From a virus, in IMG/VR virus record IMGVR_UViG_3300033571_005072, positions 1 through 20,855 of that record: 20,855 bases of DNA; one strand, written 5' to 3'. This document shows, piece by piece, positions 12,902 to 20,001 of this stretch. A program made the position numbers and the translations under genes. The notes beneath the pieces are model-generated. The model worked only from the letters and a program-made list of their open reading frames with translations, made no database searches and had not been told where the DNA came from. The first letter of the stretch is position 1; every line of letters begins with the position of its first letter.

Positions 12902-13633
12902 TTATCCCAAGCCTAAAAAGCTTGGCCTATATCCATCCCCAACGGCGGTATCCCAGTCATCCCTACTCCATTCGCCAGAATCCACCACATTTAGCTGAAG
13001 GTTGTTTGCGGCCTGAGATTGCTCCACATTGGTCGCCACCTTCACCTGAGCCACCCCGTCCTGCATCATTAGCTGGGATTTGGCGTATTGGCGGTCACGG
13101 GCCAGCATATCGGCCTCCCCAAACGAAATAAGCGCATTGTCTATGTTGTAGATGGCTGGCTGATCCCCGTCCTGCGTCAGGTTGCGGGTCTGGAATTGCG
13201 AGGAAGAGTCGATCACGCGAAGTTTGAGTTTCCCCAATACAGTCAGGGTCTTCGTCTCCTTGGGCTTCTGGACGAGCCTGATTCGGCATACGCCAGCCGT
13301 GGTTTTTGGCAGAGTGATGAAGGCCATGGGCGTACCAGAGTTGTCGAAAAGAGTGGGGTCAATCGCAAAGACCGCTTCGTGAGCCACGGGGCCGAGAGTT
13401 GTGTCGCTCCATCTTACGGCAACGATCTGATCAATAGTGGTGTCGCTGAGAGTAACATCTTGGGTGTCGGCAGGAACGCTCTGGGAGGCCGTGGTGAGCG
13501 TGTCCCTCCAGAGTTGACTCGACCAGATAAGCTCGTAGCGGCGGGCGATAAACTCCTTGCACTTGGCAAGCGAGTCGGAGTCGGTCTTCCCGACCTTCCC
13601 GCAGATGAAAGATGCCATGTCGGCCAGCGTCAC
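12902..13633 (-). CDS. Head-to-tail adaptor, T7 gp11-like, 243 aa
   Basis: Probable ring protein that joins the portal to the nozzle. The N-terminus has the adaptor helix pattern: LADMASFICGKVG, then LAKCKEFIARRYELIWSSQLWRDTL (about 22-46; compare the AYxxIWxxxxW phrase of this family). A beta-rich middle (about 55-150) and a C-terminal helical part with EADMLARDRQYAKSQLMMQDG (about 173-193) follow. The start is GTG at 13633, immediately after the previous TAA, with GAGG about five bases upstream; an ATG five codons later is the alternative. Its position before the nozzle gene supports the assignment. Confidence 0.75.
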   Translation of the reverse strand: MTLADMASFICGKVGKTDSDSLAKCKEFIARRYELIWSSQLWRDTLTTASQSVPADTQDVTLSDTTIDQIVAVRWSDTTLGPVAHEAVFAIDPTLFDNSGTPMAFITLPKTTAGVCRIRLVQKPKETKTLTVLGKLKLRVIDSSSQFQTRNLTQDGDQPAIYNIDNALISFGEADMLARDRQYAKSQLMMQDGVAQVKVATNVEQSQAANNLQLNVVDSGEWSRDDWDTAVGDGYRPSFLGLG

Positions 13634-13816
13634 TTAACCCTCGCTCGGCTCATCAGCCTTTGGCTGACCGCTTTCGCTATCCGCAGGAAGCGGCTCGTTC
13701 CCCTCGGCCAGCCATTTCAGATAGGCTTGGTAGTCCGCGTTGGCTGGGTCGAATGGGATGATTTTGTTTTTACCAACTTCCTCTACCTGATTATCTGCTT
13801 TTGTGAGTTTATACAT
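13634..13816 (-). CDS. Small conserved phage protein, 60 aa, fibre-associated
   Basis: Begins MYKLTKADNQVEEVGKNKII and continues with PFDPANADYQAYLKWLAEGN, a phrase I recognise from many small phage proteins beside fibre genes; the molecular role is unknown. The end is acidic and Pro/Ser-rich. I choose the ATG at 13816 because GGAG stands seven bases upstream and because the longer frame from 13906 would add 30 residues read out of frame through the fibre gene. The ATG sits just after the fibre stop (TAGT-ATG). Confidence 0.8.
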   Translation of the reverse strand: MYKLTKADNQVEEVGKNKIIPFDPANADYQAYLKWLAEGNEPLPADSESGQPKADEPSEG

Positions 13817-13817
13817 A

Positions 13818-14846
13818 CTACAACTCCGAATTTGCAGTCCAATGAACAAGCGACCACCATGCCCCAGATCCAGCTTGTCCAGATCCTCCCGCATCATTGA
13901 ATCCAAAGCCAGATGCAGATGCAGTTAGTGAAAACGATCCAGATGCAATATTGTCAGTCCTTGTGTTTGATGAATTATGCGAAGATTCCCTTGAGGCATT
14001 TCCAACATAATCCCAATACGACATTGTTGGGGTTGCTCTCATTTCAACAGGAAACCTATGGCTTGATCTTGAGTTGGCCGTGCCTCCAGCAAGACCTCCG
14101 TTTGTTGCGTACCCCTCTACACTACTTGTGGCGGGAGCAACTGAAATTGCATAGCTTTTGCAATAATACCTCTGACACAACGCCAACTCCGTTCCAATCG
14201 GCCTGCGCTCGAAAGACGTGGCGGAAGATCCAGCCTCAAGCTGAACATTGTCAATCGTCCAAGTTCCGCTGGTTTGCGCCCCAACGGTGAAGACAATTTC
14301 AAGTCCAGTCGTGGCGGCGGAAGGTATGGAGATTTGCGTGCTGTAAGTGGTGAGCGTGGAATTAACCGTGAAGGTTCCAGTCGCAATCTGGGTGCGGGTC
14401 GGGCTGGCCAGAGTTCCGAATGCGTCAGCGGTATTGGCGTAGAAGGCCGTCCAAGTTACGGTGGTAAGGAGGCTGTTGGCAAGCTGGACTGAAAGGGTGG
14501 CCGTGGAGCCAGCAAGATCCCGAGTATTTGTGGCCTCAAGCCTTGTGCCGAATCCAATGGCAGTAACCGAAGAGGCTCCTGTAAAACGATAGGCAAACTC
14601 GTTTGGAGCGGTTGCAGTAACCCGCTGTCCAGTAACATTTGCTCCCGTGCAGTAACCATAAAAGCGATCCACCGAGTAGGCCAACGCCGCTCCAGCCGTG
14701 AAGGTCTGGCTCGCCCCTGCGTTCCTCTGGTCGATCCGCATATCTCCATTGATGATGCGATTTCTAAATCCAACCGCAGGGCGGGTGTTCTGGGTGCTTC
14801 CGTCTGGAAAGGTGATGCCGTTTGTGCCTGAGATTGAAAAGCTCAT
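13818..14846 (-). CDS. Tail fibre / receptor-binding protein, 342 aa
   Basis: The N-terminus ISGTNGITFPDGSTQ is the short beta repeat that starts many phage fibres. It is followed by VGFRNRIINGDMRIDQRNAG (25-44), a hallmark of fibre proteins with a carbohydrate-binding-like beta-sandwich. That sandwich spans about 45-225 and ends in TWTIDNVQLEAGSSATSFE and a CQRYYCKSY segment. The C-terminal 110 residues, rich in Ser, Gly, Asn and Trp, are likely the receptor-contacting tip. GAGGGG is six bases before the ATG. It is the last of the fibre cluster and sits next to the adaptor gene. Confidence 0.85.
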   Translation of the reverse strand: MSFSISGTNGITFPDGSTQNTRPAVGFRNRIINGDMRIDQRNAGASQTFTAGAALAYSVDRFYGYCTGANVTGQRVTATAPNEFAYRFTGASSVTAIGFGTRLEATNTRDLAGSTATLSVQLANSLLTTVTWTAFYANTADAFGTLASPTRTQIATGTFTVNSTLTTYSTQISIPSAATTGLEIVFTVGAQTSGTWTIDNVQLEAGSSATSFERRPIGTELALCQRYYCKSYAISVAPATSSVEGYATNGGLAGGTANSRSSHRFPVEMRATPTMSYWDYVGNASRESSHNSSNTRTDNIASGSFSLTASASGFGFNDAGGSGQAGSGAWWSLVHWTANSEL

Positions 14847-14849
14847 ATT

Positions 14850-15575
14850 TTACCCCTCGTACATGATGTTGACGGAGCCTGCGTCAAAGGTGTCGGTTCC
14901 GACTATGCTGGTTATCCTAACGCGATCTAATACGCCACCAAGTGACGCAGCAGATATTGAACCACATCCAAGTGAAACAACCGTTGTATCGCTTGCCCCT
15001 CCCAAAACTGAATACATCCAATTATTTCCGCTTATATTTAATAGTGTGCAAATAGCGTGCCTTACTCTTGACGCAGATTCGCTCACATCTTCCAAGTTGA
15101 ATCCAGTTGAAAAATTATTTGGAGATACACCGGATACCTGTGCGTCCGAAGCTCCAAGATAAGATCCTGCTCCAGTAACAAAACCGCTTGATGTGCCAAC
15201 CCTCAATGTTAGCCCAGAAGTCCCGTTTGTGCTTACACCTTGGAGCATTACCGTAATTCGTTTTGCCCAACTCGGAATACCAGTAAAATCAATCGCCGTT
15301 CCGCTAGTTGACGCAACAGCAGTCCCAGACGTAATTGACCCACCATTTATCGTGGAGGATGTAATACTTGCTCCGGTAATCGTTGGGCTTGAAATCGTAG
15401 CCCCCGTAATCGCCCCGCTTCCATTGACGCTAAAGATATCCGCAGTCGTGGCTCCGCTATTGCCCCTCGCCAGCTTGATTGTGCCATCGGGTGAGGATGG
15501 GACGGAGATGGTGAAGTTCTGCGTGGCCGTGGAGGATTGGCCGATTTGGATGGAGTTGGATTTGATTAGGCTCAT
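14850..15575 (-). CDS. Tail fibre-like protein with Ile-Thr-Gly repeats, 241 aa
   Basis: Begins MSLIKSNSIQIGQSSTATQN, a common phage-fibre leader. A repetitive segment (about 56-85, including ITGATISSPTITGASITSST) alternates Ile and Thr/Ser every few residues, as in beta-helical or triple-stranded fibre shafts. The C-terminal domain (about 90-241) carries FTGIPSWAKRITVMLQGVST, a jelly-roll-like phrase found in other fibre tips. The ATG at 15575 overlaps the preceding stop as ATGA; this start is preferred to a frame nine codons longer that runs into the chaperone-like gene. Confidence 0.8.
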   Translation of the reverse strand: MSLIKSNSIQIGQSSTATQNFTISVPSSPDGTIKLARGNSGATTADIFSVNGSGAITGATISSPTITGASITSSTINGGSITSGTAVASTSGTAIDFTGIPSWAKRITVMLQGVSTNGTSGLTLRVGTSSGFVTGAGSYLGASDAQVSGVSPNNFSTGFNLEDVSESASRVRHAICTLLNISGNNWMYSVLGGASDTTVVSLGCGSISAASLGGVLDRVRITSIVGTDTFDAGSVNIMYEG

Positions 15576-15823
15576 GGTTTTTCTCCAAGCACTTGCGGCC
15601 ACACGGACTTGATTTCATCGGGCGAGTTGCCAGAAATCTCGGTCTGGGTCACATCCCGCAAGGCCTGTTTCTGGGAGGCAATCTCGGCCTGCTTGGCGGA
15701 ATCGCCGGCCTCAACAGCTTTCATAAATTCGATGTCGAGCGAGGCAAGGATGGGCTTACGAGCCTCCCGCCACCTGTCCTTCCAGATGGCCTTGGCCTTG
15801 TTAGAGCTGACGATAATGCTCAT
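15572..15823 (-). CDS. Tail fibre assembly chaperone-like protein, 83 aa
   Basis: A small helical, charged protein with the layout of phage tail assembly chaperones: IWKDRWREARKPILASLDIE (13-32), FMKAVEAGD, QKQALRDVTQTEI (51-63) and a C-terminal IKSVWPQVLG. Chaperones of this kind bind fibre proteins during folding and attachment. It is sandwiched by ATGA overlaps between a small protein and a fibre gene. The start at 15823 is preferred over 15838 because of the ATGA junction. Confidence 0.65.
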   Translation of the reverse strand: MSIIVSSNKAKAIWKDRWREARKPILASLDIEFMKAVEAGDSAKQAEIASQKQALRDVTQTEISGNSPDEIKSVWPQVLGEKP

Positions 15824-16008
15824 TCGGCGTACTCCCAAGCGTTGCGGAAGGTTCTGTCGGAAGGAACTTCGGAGGCATCCACAATCTTGTACGGACGACC
15901 AGCGGGAACGTCCTTGGCGGATAGTTCCTCTATGGTTCCGCTCCAGTTGGGGGATGGAACAATGACGGCCACGCCGCCTTCGATGGTTTGATAGATGATT
16001 CGCTTCAT
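15820..16008 (-). CDS. Small conserved fibre-cluster protein, 62 aa
   Basis: Begins MKRIIYQTIEGGVAVIVPSP and contains AGRPYKIVDASEVPSDRTFR, phrases seen in many small phage proteins beside tail-fibre assembly genes; the function is not established. The ATG at 16008 follows the fibre stop by one base, and the longer frame from 16032 would overlap the fibre gene. No clear Shine-Dalgarno, so it is probably translated by coupling. Paired by ATGA with the chaperone-like gene. Confidence 0.75.
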   Translation of the reverse strand: MKRIIYQTIEGGVAVIVPSPNWSGTIEELSAKDVPAGRPYKIVDASEVPSDRTFRNAWEYAE

Positions 16009-16009
16009 T

Positions 16010-16525
16010 TTATGCGCCAAAAGCAACTGCAAAATTCAAAACTGAATCTGTTGTATTGCCAGCAGGATTTGAGTTTTTCATAGAAAAACTTCCTGTGGTA
16101 ATTCCGTATGGGCAATTAACATCTAGTGTGCTTGTATTGTTGTCCGCAGGCTTATTTGACATCACAACGCTGTAGTTTGCATCTGACATTGCTGTTGAGA
16201 AATTTACTGCATAATCTCCTGTTCCTTTATCCGTAATTGAGCTAACATTAAAATCATCACGAATTGCAACTGTTCCAGTTCCATTAAAATTCACCCAAGC
16301 TTTAGCCGTGCGCTTGGCCACATTATCGGCTTCGGTTGCGCTTGTGGAAAGCTTTCCATAGGTAATAGATCCGTCTGAAATTCCAGACGAACCAACCGCC
16401 CCAGAGGCCAGCTTTGCAGATGTTACCGCACCAGAGGCAATGTCATCTGCCGTAATACACGCATCAGGCAATCCCCCAGCGGAGATTCCTGTGATCGTTC
16501 CGGTTCCGTTGATTGAGATGGGCAT
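16010..16525 (-). CDS. Tail fibre-like protein, 171 aa
   Basis: Starts MPISINGTGTITGISAGGLP, a very common short fibre leader. Repeats of the type SGAVTSAKLA / DGSITYGKLS (about 31-62) follow. The tip domain runs from AKAWVNFNGTGTVAIRDDFN (75-94) to the end, with DKGTGDYAVNFSTAMSDANY, a phrase I recognise in many phage fibre proteins. It lacks a carbohydrate-active motif. The start lies one base after the previous stop (TAACATG) with a weak Shine-Dalgarno. Confidence 0.85.
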   Translation of the reverse strand: MPISINGTGTITGISAGGLPDACITADDIASGAVTSAKLASGAVGSSGISDGSITYGKLSTSATEADNVAKRTAKAWVNFNGTGTVAIRDDFNVSSITDKGTGDYAVNFSTAMSDANYSVVMSNKPADNNTSTLDVNCPYGITTGSFSMKNSNPAGNTTDSVLNFAVAFGA

Positions 16526-16526
16526 G

Positions 16527-17078
16527 TTAGACTACCGTATAGGTTGCGCCTGACGGGACGGTGAGCGTGATCCCGCTGTTGATCGTGATGGGGCCAGCCG
16601 TCATGGCATTCTTGTTGGATGTCAAAGTGTAGTTGGTTGTCATGGTCTGATCGTTTTCCCAGAAAAGCTTGTCTGTACCGCCGCCCACGGCCCCAGCAAT
16701 AGCGGCGGAGGTGGAGGCGGAAGTCACCTGCCCCTTGGAATTGACAATGATTGTCGGGATGGCAGTAGCCCCGCCGTAGGTTCCCTCTGGGCTGGGAGAA
16801 AGGGCGGCAATCTTGGCCGAGGTGATGGAGCCATCGGAAAGCTTGGCTGTGGAAAGAGATCCGTCCTCAACCAAGTTGGATAGCTTCACCTTGCGGAGGC
16901 CCGTGGCCGAGTTGTCATAGACGAGAGCCAGATCAGCATTCCCATCTACGGTCAGAAGTTCGGAGCGGTTAGTGATGATTTCCGCCCCAACGGATGCGTT
17001 AGCCACAATGTTATTCAGCTTTGCGGCTGTTACTGTGTCGCCATCGGCAAAGCTCTGGGTAGTGGTGATTTCAGCCAT
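16527..17078 (-). CDS. Tail fibre-like protein, 183 aa
   Basis: The N-terminus contains FADGDTVTAAKLNNIV, a recurrent fibre phrase. A middle with DGSLSTAKLSDGSITSAKIA repeats resembles the next gene. The C-terminal 45 residues (LFWENDQTMTTNYTLTSNKN then AMTAGPITINSGITLTVPSG) form a module known from many phage fibre and structural proteins. AGGAG lies seven bases before the ATG. Related repeat architecture in the neighbouring 171-aa protein suggests a shared origin or partnership. Confidence 0.85.
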   Translation of the reverse strand: MAEITTTQSFADGDTVTAAKLNNIVANASVGAEIITNRSELLTVDGNADLALVYDNSATGLRKVKLSNLVEDGSLSTAKLSDGSITSAKIAALSPSPEGTYGGATAIPTIIVNSKGQVTSASTSAAIAGAVGGGTDKLFWENDQTMTTNYTLTSNKNAMTAGPITINSGITLTVPSGATYTVV

Positions 17079-17091
17079 AAATTAACTCCTG

Positions 17092-17352
17092 TTACGATGT
17101 AATTCTGTTTTTGATCCAATCAAATAAAAACGAAAATATAACTCCGATGATGGAAGCCGCTCCCAGAATCTTCGCCCAGATATGCTCTAACGCATTGACC
17201 CGCAGAGATATCCTCTCCACCCATTCCCCAAGCTCGGAAGATTGCTTTTCGAGAATGCCCATGATGTAGGACTGCCTCTCAACAATGTTTTTGAGCATCT
17301 CCTCCGTCCTTGCGAGGCGTTCCCGCAAGTCCGCTATGGAAGGATCTCCCAT
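17092..17352 (-). CDS. XhlA-like coiled-coil plus membrane-anchor protein, 86 aa (holin accessory or holin candidate)
   Basis: Residues 5-55 form a charged helix with heptad spacing of Leu/Ile/Val (LRERLARTEEML then KNIVERQSYIMGILEKQ). A single membrane segment (about 59-80, KILGAASIIGVIFSFLFDWI) and a short basic tail follow. This is the layout of XhlA-type haemolysin/holin-associated proteins, which sit in the inner membrane and help release the endolysin. It lies directly after another small membrane protein and inside the fibre cluster, about 14 kb from the lysozyme gene. A fibre anchor or spanin-like role is possible. Confidence 0.55.
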   Translation of the reverse strand: MGDPSIADLRERLARTEEMLKNIVERQSYIMGILEKQSSELGEWVERISLRVNALEHIWAKILGAASIIGVIFSFLFDWIKNRITS

Positions 17353-17354
17353 GA

Positions 17355-17630
17355 TCAGAAAAGCCTCTCGGAATCCTTCTTGGATTCTAAATACGCAATG
17401 GCAACTGCTAGGTGGATGATGGCCCCAGTAAGTCCTTGCGGGTCGCCAAGCTCTTTCCTGACTCTCGCATAGGAGACGAGGTGCTTTGTTCTTGGGTCAT
17501 AGCCAAGCTCGGAGGAGATTTGATTCTCCTTCTTCGCTATTGCTATTGCACGCTCAAGGATTTCCCAATCCAGTCGGCCAAGGAAAAGCCTCCCCCAAGC
17601 CCAGAAAAGAAAGCCAGTAAACCAGTTCAT
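17355..17630 (-). CDS. Small membrane protein, 91 aa, possible holin
   Basis: The N-terminus MNWFTGFLFWAWGRLFLG is a strongly hydrophobic aromatic helix. A charged middle (about 20-62) and a second hydrophobic stretch (about 65-81, QGLTGAIIHLAVAIAYLE) follow. Two hydrophobic helices with a charged tail fit small holins, but no family is recognised. The ATG at 17630 overlaps the previous stop as ATGA, which is preferred to the in-frame start four codons earlier. Followed after two bases by the XhlA-like gene, so the two may act together. Confidence 0.6.
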   Translation of the reverse strand: MNWFTGFLFWAWGRLFLGRLDWEILERAIAIAKKENQISSELGYDPRTKHLVSYARVRKELGDPQGLTGAIIHLAVAIAYLESKKDSERLF

Positions 17631-17806
17631 TGCTTCCACCAATCCGCCGAATCCTTTTCGCCAACGGCCTTAATTGCCCTCTGGGCCTCTTTCAGGTCGG
17701 TAGCCAAGAATATTGCAGGCTCCCCATCCCGATAGCCCAAAACAATAAACCCCTCTCGATAGAGGTAGTCTATGGCTTTGAGGGCTTCGGCTTCGGGGAT
17801 TTTCAC
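17627..17806 (-). CDS. Small GTG-started protein, 59 aa, unknown
   Basis: A short gene easily missed because it begins with GTG and has only 59 residues. It reads KIPEAEALKAIDYLYREGFI, then VLGYRDGEPAIFLATDLKEA, ending DSADWWKQ: an acidic alpha/beta-looking protein without membrane segments. Support is positional. Its GTG overlaps the previous stop as GTGA (17803-17806), GGAG stands five bases upstream, and its TGA overlaps the next ATG as ATGA. It fills the otherwise empty space between two genes. No family recognised. Confidence 0.8.
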   Translation of the reverse strand: MKIPEAEALKAIDYLYREGFIVLGYRDGEPAIFLATDLKEAQRAIKAVGEKDSADWWKQ

Positions 17807-18123
17807 AAATTCTCCGGCACGGGCGGGGCGACAAACTGGACGGTGTCGGCCTCATCGTTTGTCTGTGCGGCGAGGATCAGAGCCTTGCATCGCAGATATT
17901 CGTTTCGGCAGGCGGAGATGTAGGACTTAATGGCCTCGCAACGCTCTGGCGGGTAGATGCCGAGGGCGGCGTTTTGTTGGGTGGCTTGATCAATTCCAAC
18001 TGAATAAAGATGTTTTGTGCAATCCTCTTTTGCGTATCCGATGCGCTGATTTTGTGCATCGTAAAGAGTCCTATTGTCGATTATCTGAACAGTTCCATCT
18101 AGGTGTTTAATGATTTTTTTCAT
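17803..18123 (-). CDS. Small fibre-cluster protein, 106 aa, unknown
   Basis: Begins MKKIIKHLDGTVQIIDNRTL and ends in a proline-containing tail (VAPPVPENL). It has four cysteines (residues 35, 62, 71 and 78) in an otherwise soluble, helical-looking chain including KSYISACRNEYLRCKALILA. No family recognised. The opening resembles other short accessory proteins downstream of fibres (compare MKRIIYQTIEGGVAVI at 15820-16008), so it may be a second fibre accessory. The start at 18123 shares one base with the fibre stop (TAATG); a frame 19 codons longer is read through the fibre gene and rejected. No Shine-Dalgarno visible, suggesting coupling. Confidence 0.7.
   Translation of the reverse strand: MKKIIKHLDGTVQIIDNRTLYDAQNQRIGYAKEDCTKHLYSVGIDQATQQNAALGIYPPERCEAIKSYISACRNEYLRCKALILAAQTNDEADTVQFVAPPVPENL
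17812..17815 (-). promoter_or_regulatory. Ribosome binding site of the 59-aa GTG gene
   Basis: GGAG on the - strand five bases before the GTG at 17806, inside the 3' end of the preceding gene. It decides the start. Confidence 0.7.
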
Positions 18124-18869
18124 TAGTAAGTTACAATAAGAGTTGGCGTTGGATTGGCCCCCGAAGAAGAAAGCTGACAATCCAAATCGCTGGAAGCTAA
18201 TGTTGCTGGCAACACATTTGAAGAAATTGAAGAATTTTTAATAAAAAATCTTTTTCTTGGAACAGAATTTATATTATCAGATCCAGTTATCATTTGAACA
18301 AATGGATTGCTTGAGTCTGTTCCATGCCCCTTGATTGCCGCATTTGTTGTTGATGTATTATACACGCAAAGCCAATAAAACCCTTTTACAGCCGCACTTA
18401 TCGCCGTTGCGACAACAGTTCCAGCCGCCGTGCTTCCAAGGTTTATTGATGTTGCTTGCGCTATTTTTGTAAGAGGCCAACCTGTTGCTATGTCTGACTG
18501 ATAAACTCCAAGAACAAGAGTTGTGTTGGCATTTGCTGTATGGTTAACAAAAACTATGTTTGATATTGTTGCGCTCCCATAAATCAGTTGGGGGCATAAA
18601 ATAGCTCCTGCAGTATTTATGAAACCTCCGCTGTCCGTTACTTCTGGTCTTCCGCAGAAAGGCGGGAAATAATACTGACTTGTTGATTGGGTAAAAACCT
18701 TAACGGATGGCGCATAAAAATACTTTTTGAAAGCGGCGTCACCAAAAAGAACTGCATCTTGATCCCCAGCCGCCGGAGCGGGAACCAAGCCCGCCGTGCC
18801 TGCGGCTGAGCTGGTCGCCCCGACCATGTTTGCGGGAGCCGCCCCGCCTCCGCCGCCGAAGAAGCCCAT
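18123..18869 (-). CDS. Tail fibre-like protein with glycine-rich N-terminus, 248 aa
   Basis: The leader MGFFGGGGGAAPANMVGATS followed by SAAGTAGLVPAPAAGDQDAV and LFGDAAFKKYFYAP is a recognisable start shared by many phage fibre proteins. The rest (about 55-248) is a Ser/Thr/Asn-rich beta domain, with SATISNIVFVNHTANANTTL and VKGFYWLCVYNTSTTNAAIK, likely a jelly-roll tip. Its codon use is more AT-rich than neighbouring structural genes (visible at 18180-18760), a hint of separate acquisition. No clear Shine-Dalgarno before the ATG, which follows the previous TAG by two bases. Confidence 0.8.
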   Translation of the reverse strand: MGFFGGGGGAAPANMVGATSSAAGTAGLVPAPAAGDQDAVLFGDAAFKKYFYAPSVKVFTQSTSQYYFPPFCGRPEVTDSGGFINTAGAILCPQLIYGSATISNIVFVNHTANANTTLVLGVYQSDIATGWPLTKIAQATSINLGSTAAGTVVATAISAAVKGFYWLCVYNTSTTNAAIKGHGTDSSNPFVQMITGSDNINSVPRKRFFIKNSSISSNVLPATLASSDLDCQLSSSGANPTPTLIVTY

Positions 18870-18871
18870 GG

Positions 18872-19738
18872 CTATGCGCTTAGGATGAAGTATTTCTTAC
18901 TGGCCGCAGAGCAGATGACATTGACGGCATCTGTCGGCACATAGCCAGTTTCAAACACTATCCCGCTCCCGTTCTTAGCTATGAAAAGGTTGTCGGTGGT
19001 GGCTGTCGCCCCGAAATTAAAATACATATCCGTGTCGGAAATGTTTTGAATCAATAGGTATCTGCGGTTGGTATCTGAGGCCAACGCCTGTGCGCTTGTG
19101 TTCGGGGTTGCCGATGTTGATCCTGTGGTTCTTGTGATTGCCCCGTTGCGTGGGCGTGCATTTACGTTTGCAACCCCTCCAGAATCCACGGAAATCGCCC
19201 GAAGGTTTGTTCCGTCCGTTCCTCCGTATAGGTTTGCCGTGGTTGGGGCGGTTGAGCCATTTGTTCCAGCGGAGGCAAGCGCGACTGGAATGCGCCCAGA
19301 TGACTGATCGGGGAGTTTTGTTCCAAGGATACGCTTGACCAACGAGATTAGCGAGAATGTTCCCGTATCGGATGAGGCAGAAGCATCGGCCTGTGCGCCC
19401 AAGTCTGTGTCGATATTGGATAGACTTGTGTTAGCGGTTGTTTGATTGGCGGAAGTGGCGGCTCCAGATGGGAGCGGAAGGGATGCGGCCGAGACTGCAA
19501 ATGTTCCAGTCCCAGCGTTGGCCGTTACGGTTCCGTCAACGGTGAGAGAGCCAGAGTTGTCCGTGACTGCTACTGGCTGATTGATGGTGACTCCGTTGGC
19601 GAGATCAGCCTTGATCAGCGCAACATCGGCCTGTTGCGTGGAGGCCAACGCTTCCAGCCCATCCACGTTCAGATTGATGGAATCTGCGTTAAGCTCCACC
19701 TCCCCGATTGAATTATAGATTTCTTTGATGCTAGGCAT
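18872..19738 (-). CDS. Tail fibre-like protein, 288 aa
   Basis: The N-terminal part (about 1-50) is helical with SINLNVDGLEALASTQQADV, suggesting a trimeric coiled coil. A beta shaft follows with QPVAVTDNSGSLTVDGTVTA repeats (about 53-80). A Gly/Ser/Thr-rich middle includes LVKRILGTKLPDQSSGRIPV. The C-terminal 90 residues (SAQALASDTNRRYLLIQNIS then DTDMYFNFG, ending AASKKYFILSA) form a small beta module that I recognise from other phage structural proteins. It is the first fibre gene after the capsid genes and may be the fibre that docks on the virion. Confidence 0.8.
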   Translation of the reverse strand: MPSIKEIYNSIGEVELNADSINLNVDGLEALASTQQADVALIKADLANGVTINQPVAVTDNSGSLTVDGTVTANAGTGTFAVSAASLPLPSGAATSANQTTANTSLSNIDTDLGAQADASASSDTGTFSLISLVKRILGTKLPDQSSGRIPVALASAGTNGSTAPTTANLYGGTDGTNLRAISVDSGGVANVNARPRNGAITRTTGSTSATPNTSAQALASDTNRRYLLIQNISDTDMYFNFGATATTDNLFIAKNGSGIVFETGYVPTDAVNVICSAASKKYFILSA

Positions 19739-19741
19739 AAA

Positions 19742-19987
19742 TCACCATCCCCAGATTTGCTTGATCTTGTTCTTGGAGTATTTCTTGGACTTGAGTTTCC
19801 CCTTTTCCTCGGCCTGCCTGTAAAAGAGCCTTGCGCCTTCTTCGGCTGAGTCTGGGTTAGCCGTCCCCCTGCTGATGAAAGGGGCGGAAGGAATGCGCTT
19901 TAGGCCCTTCATTCCGTCCCTTTGATCAACAGGAAGAATGTACGAAACAACCTCCCCGTCCCTGTTTTCATATTGATAAATAGGCAC
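19742..19987 (-). CDS. FmdB-like small protein lacking zinc-ribbon cysteines, 81 aa
   Basis: The start MPIYQYENRDGEVVS resembles FmdB zinc ribbons, which normally read MPxYxYxCxxCG, but there is no cysteine anywhere in the protein, so it cannot form the usual zinc site. The rest is basic (KGKLKSKKYSKNKIKQIWGW at the C-terminus), suggesting nucleic-acid or virion contact. The start is GTG, 14 nt after the previous gene, with AAGGGA about 11 bases upstream and a palindrome in between. Similar small proteins lie near capsid genes in some phages; the role is unknown. Confidence 0.65.
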   Translation of the reverse strand: MPIYQYENRDGEVVSYILPVDQRDGMKGLKRIPSAPFISRGTANPDSAEEGARLFYRQAEEKGKLKSKKYSKNKIKQIWGW

Positions 19988-19988
19988 G

Positions 19989-20001
19989 GGGAACTGTTCC
20001 C
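19989..20001. promoter_or_regulatory. 13-bp palindrome GGGAAC-T-GTTCCC before a GTG start
   Basis: It fills the gap between the TAA at 20002-20004 and the GTG at 19987 and includes the only purine-rich Shine-Dalgarno-like bases. A stem of four to five pairs could reduce initiation, or it may be a protein-binding site. Small enough to be chance. Confidence 0.35.

Noticed and set aside
13088-13900. 270-codon open frame on the + strand
   Set aside because: Lies antisense to the adaptor and the 60-aa gene, has low-complexity content without recognisable motifs, and crosses well-supported gene boundaries. It is a shadow of codon bias.
13817-13906. Thirty extra residues on the small PFDPAN protein
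   Set aside because: They are the fibre gene's C-terminus read in another frame; GGAG before 13816 fixes the start.
18124-18180. Longer start for the 106-aa fibre-cluster protein
   Set aside because: The added residues are out-of-frame fibre sequence; the TAATG junction at 18121-18125 gives the natural start.
13818-19738. Diversity-generating retroelement acting on the fibre genes
   Set aside because: No reverse transcriptase gene, and no template/variable repeat pair was seen in the window.
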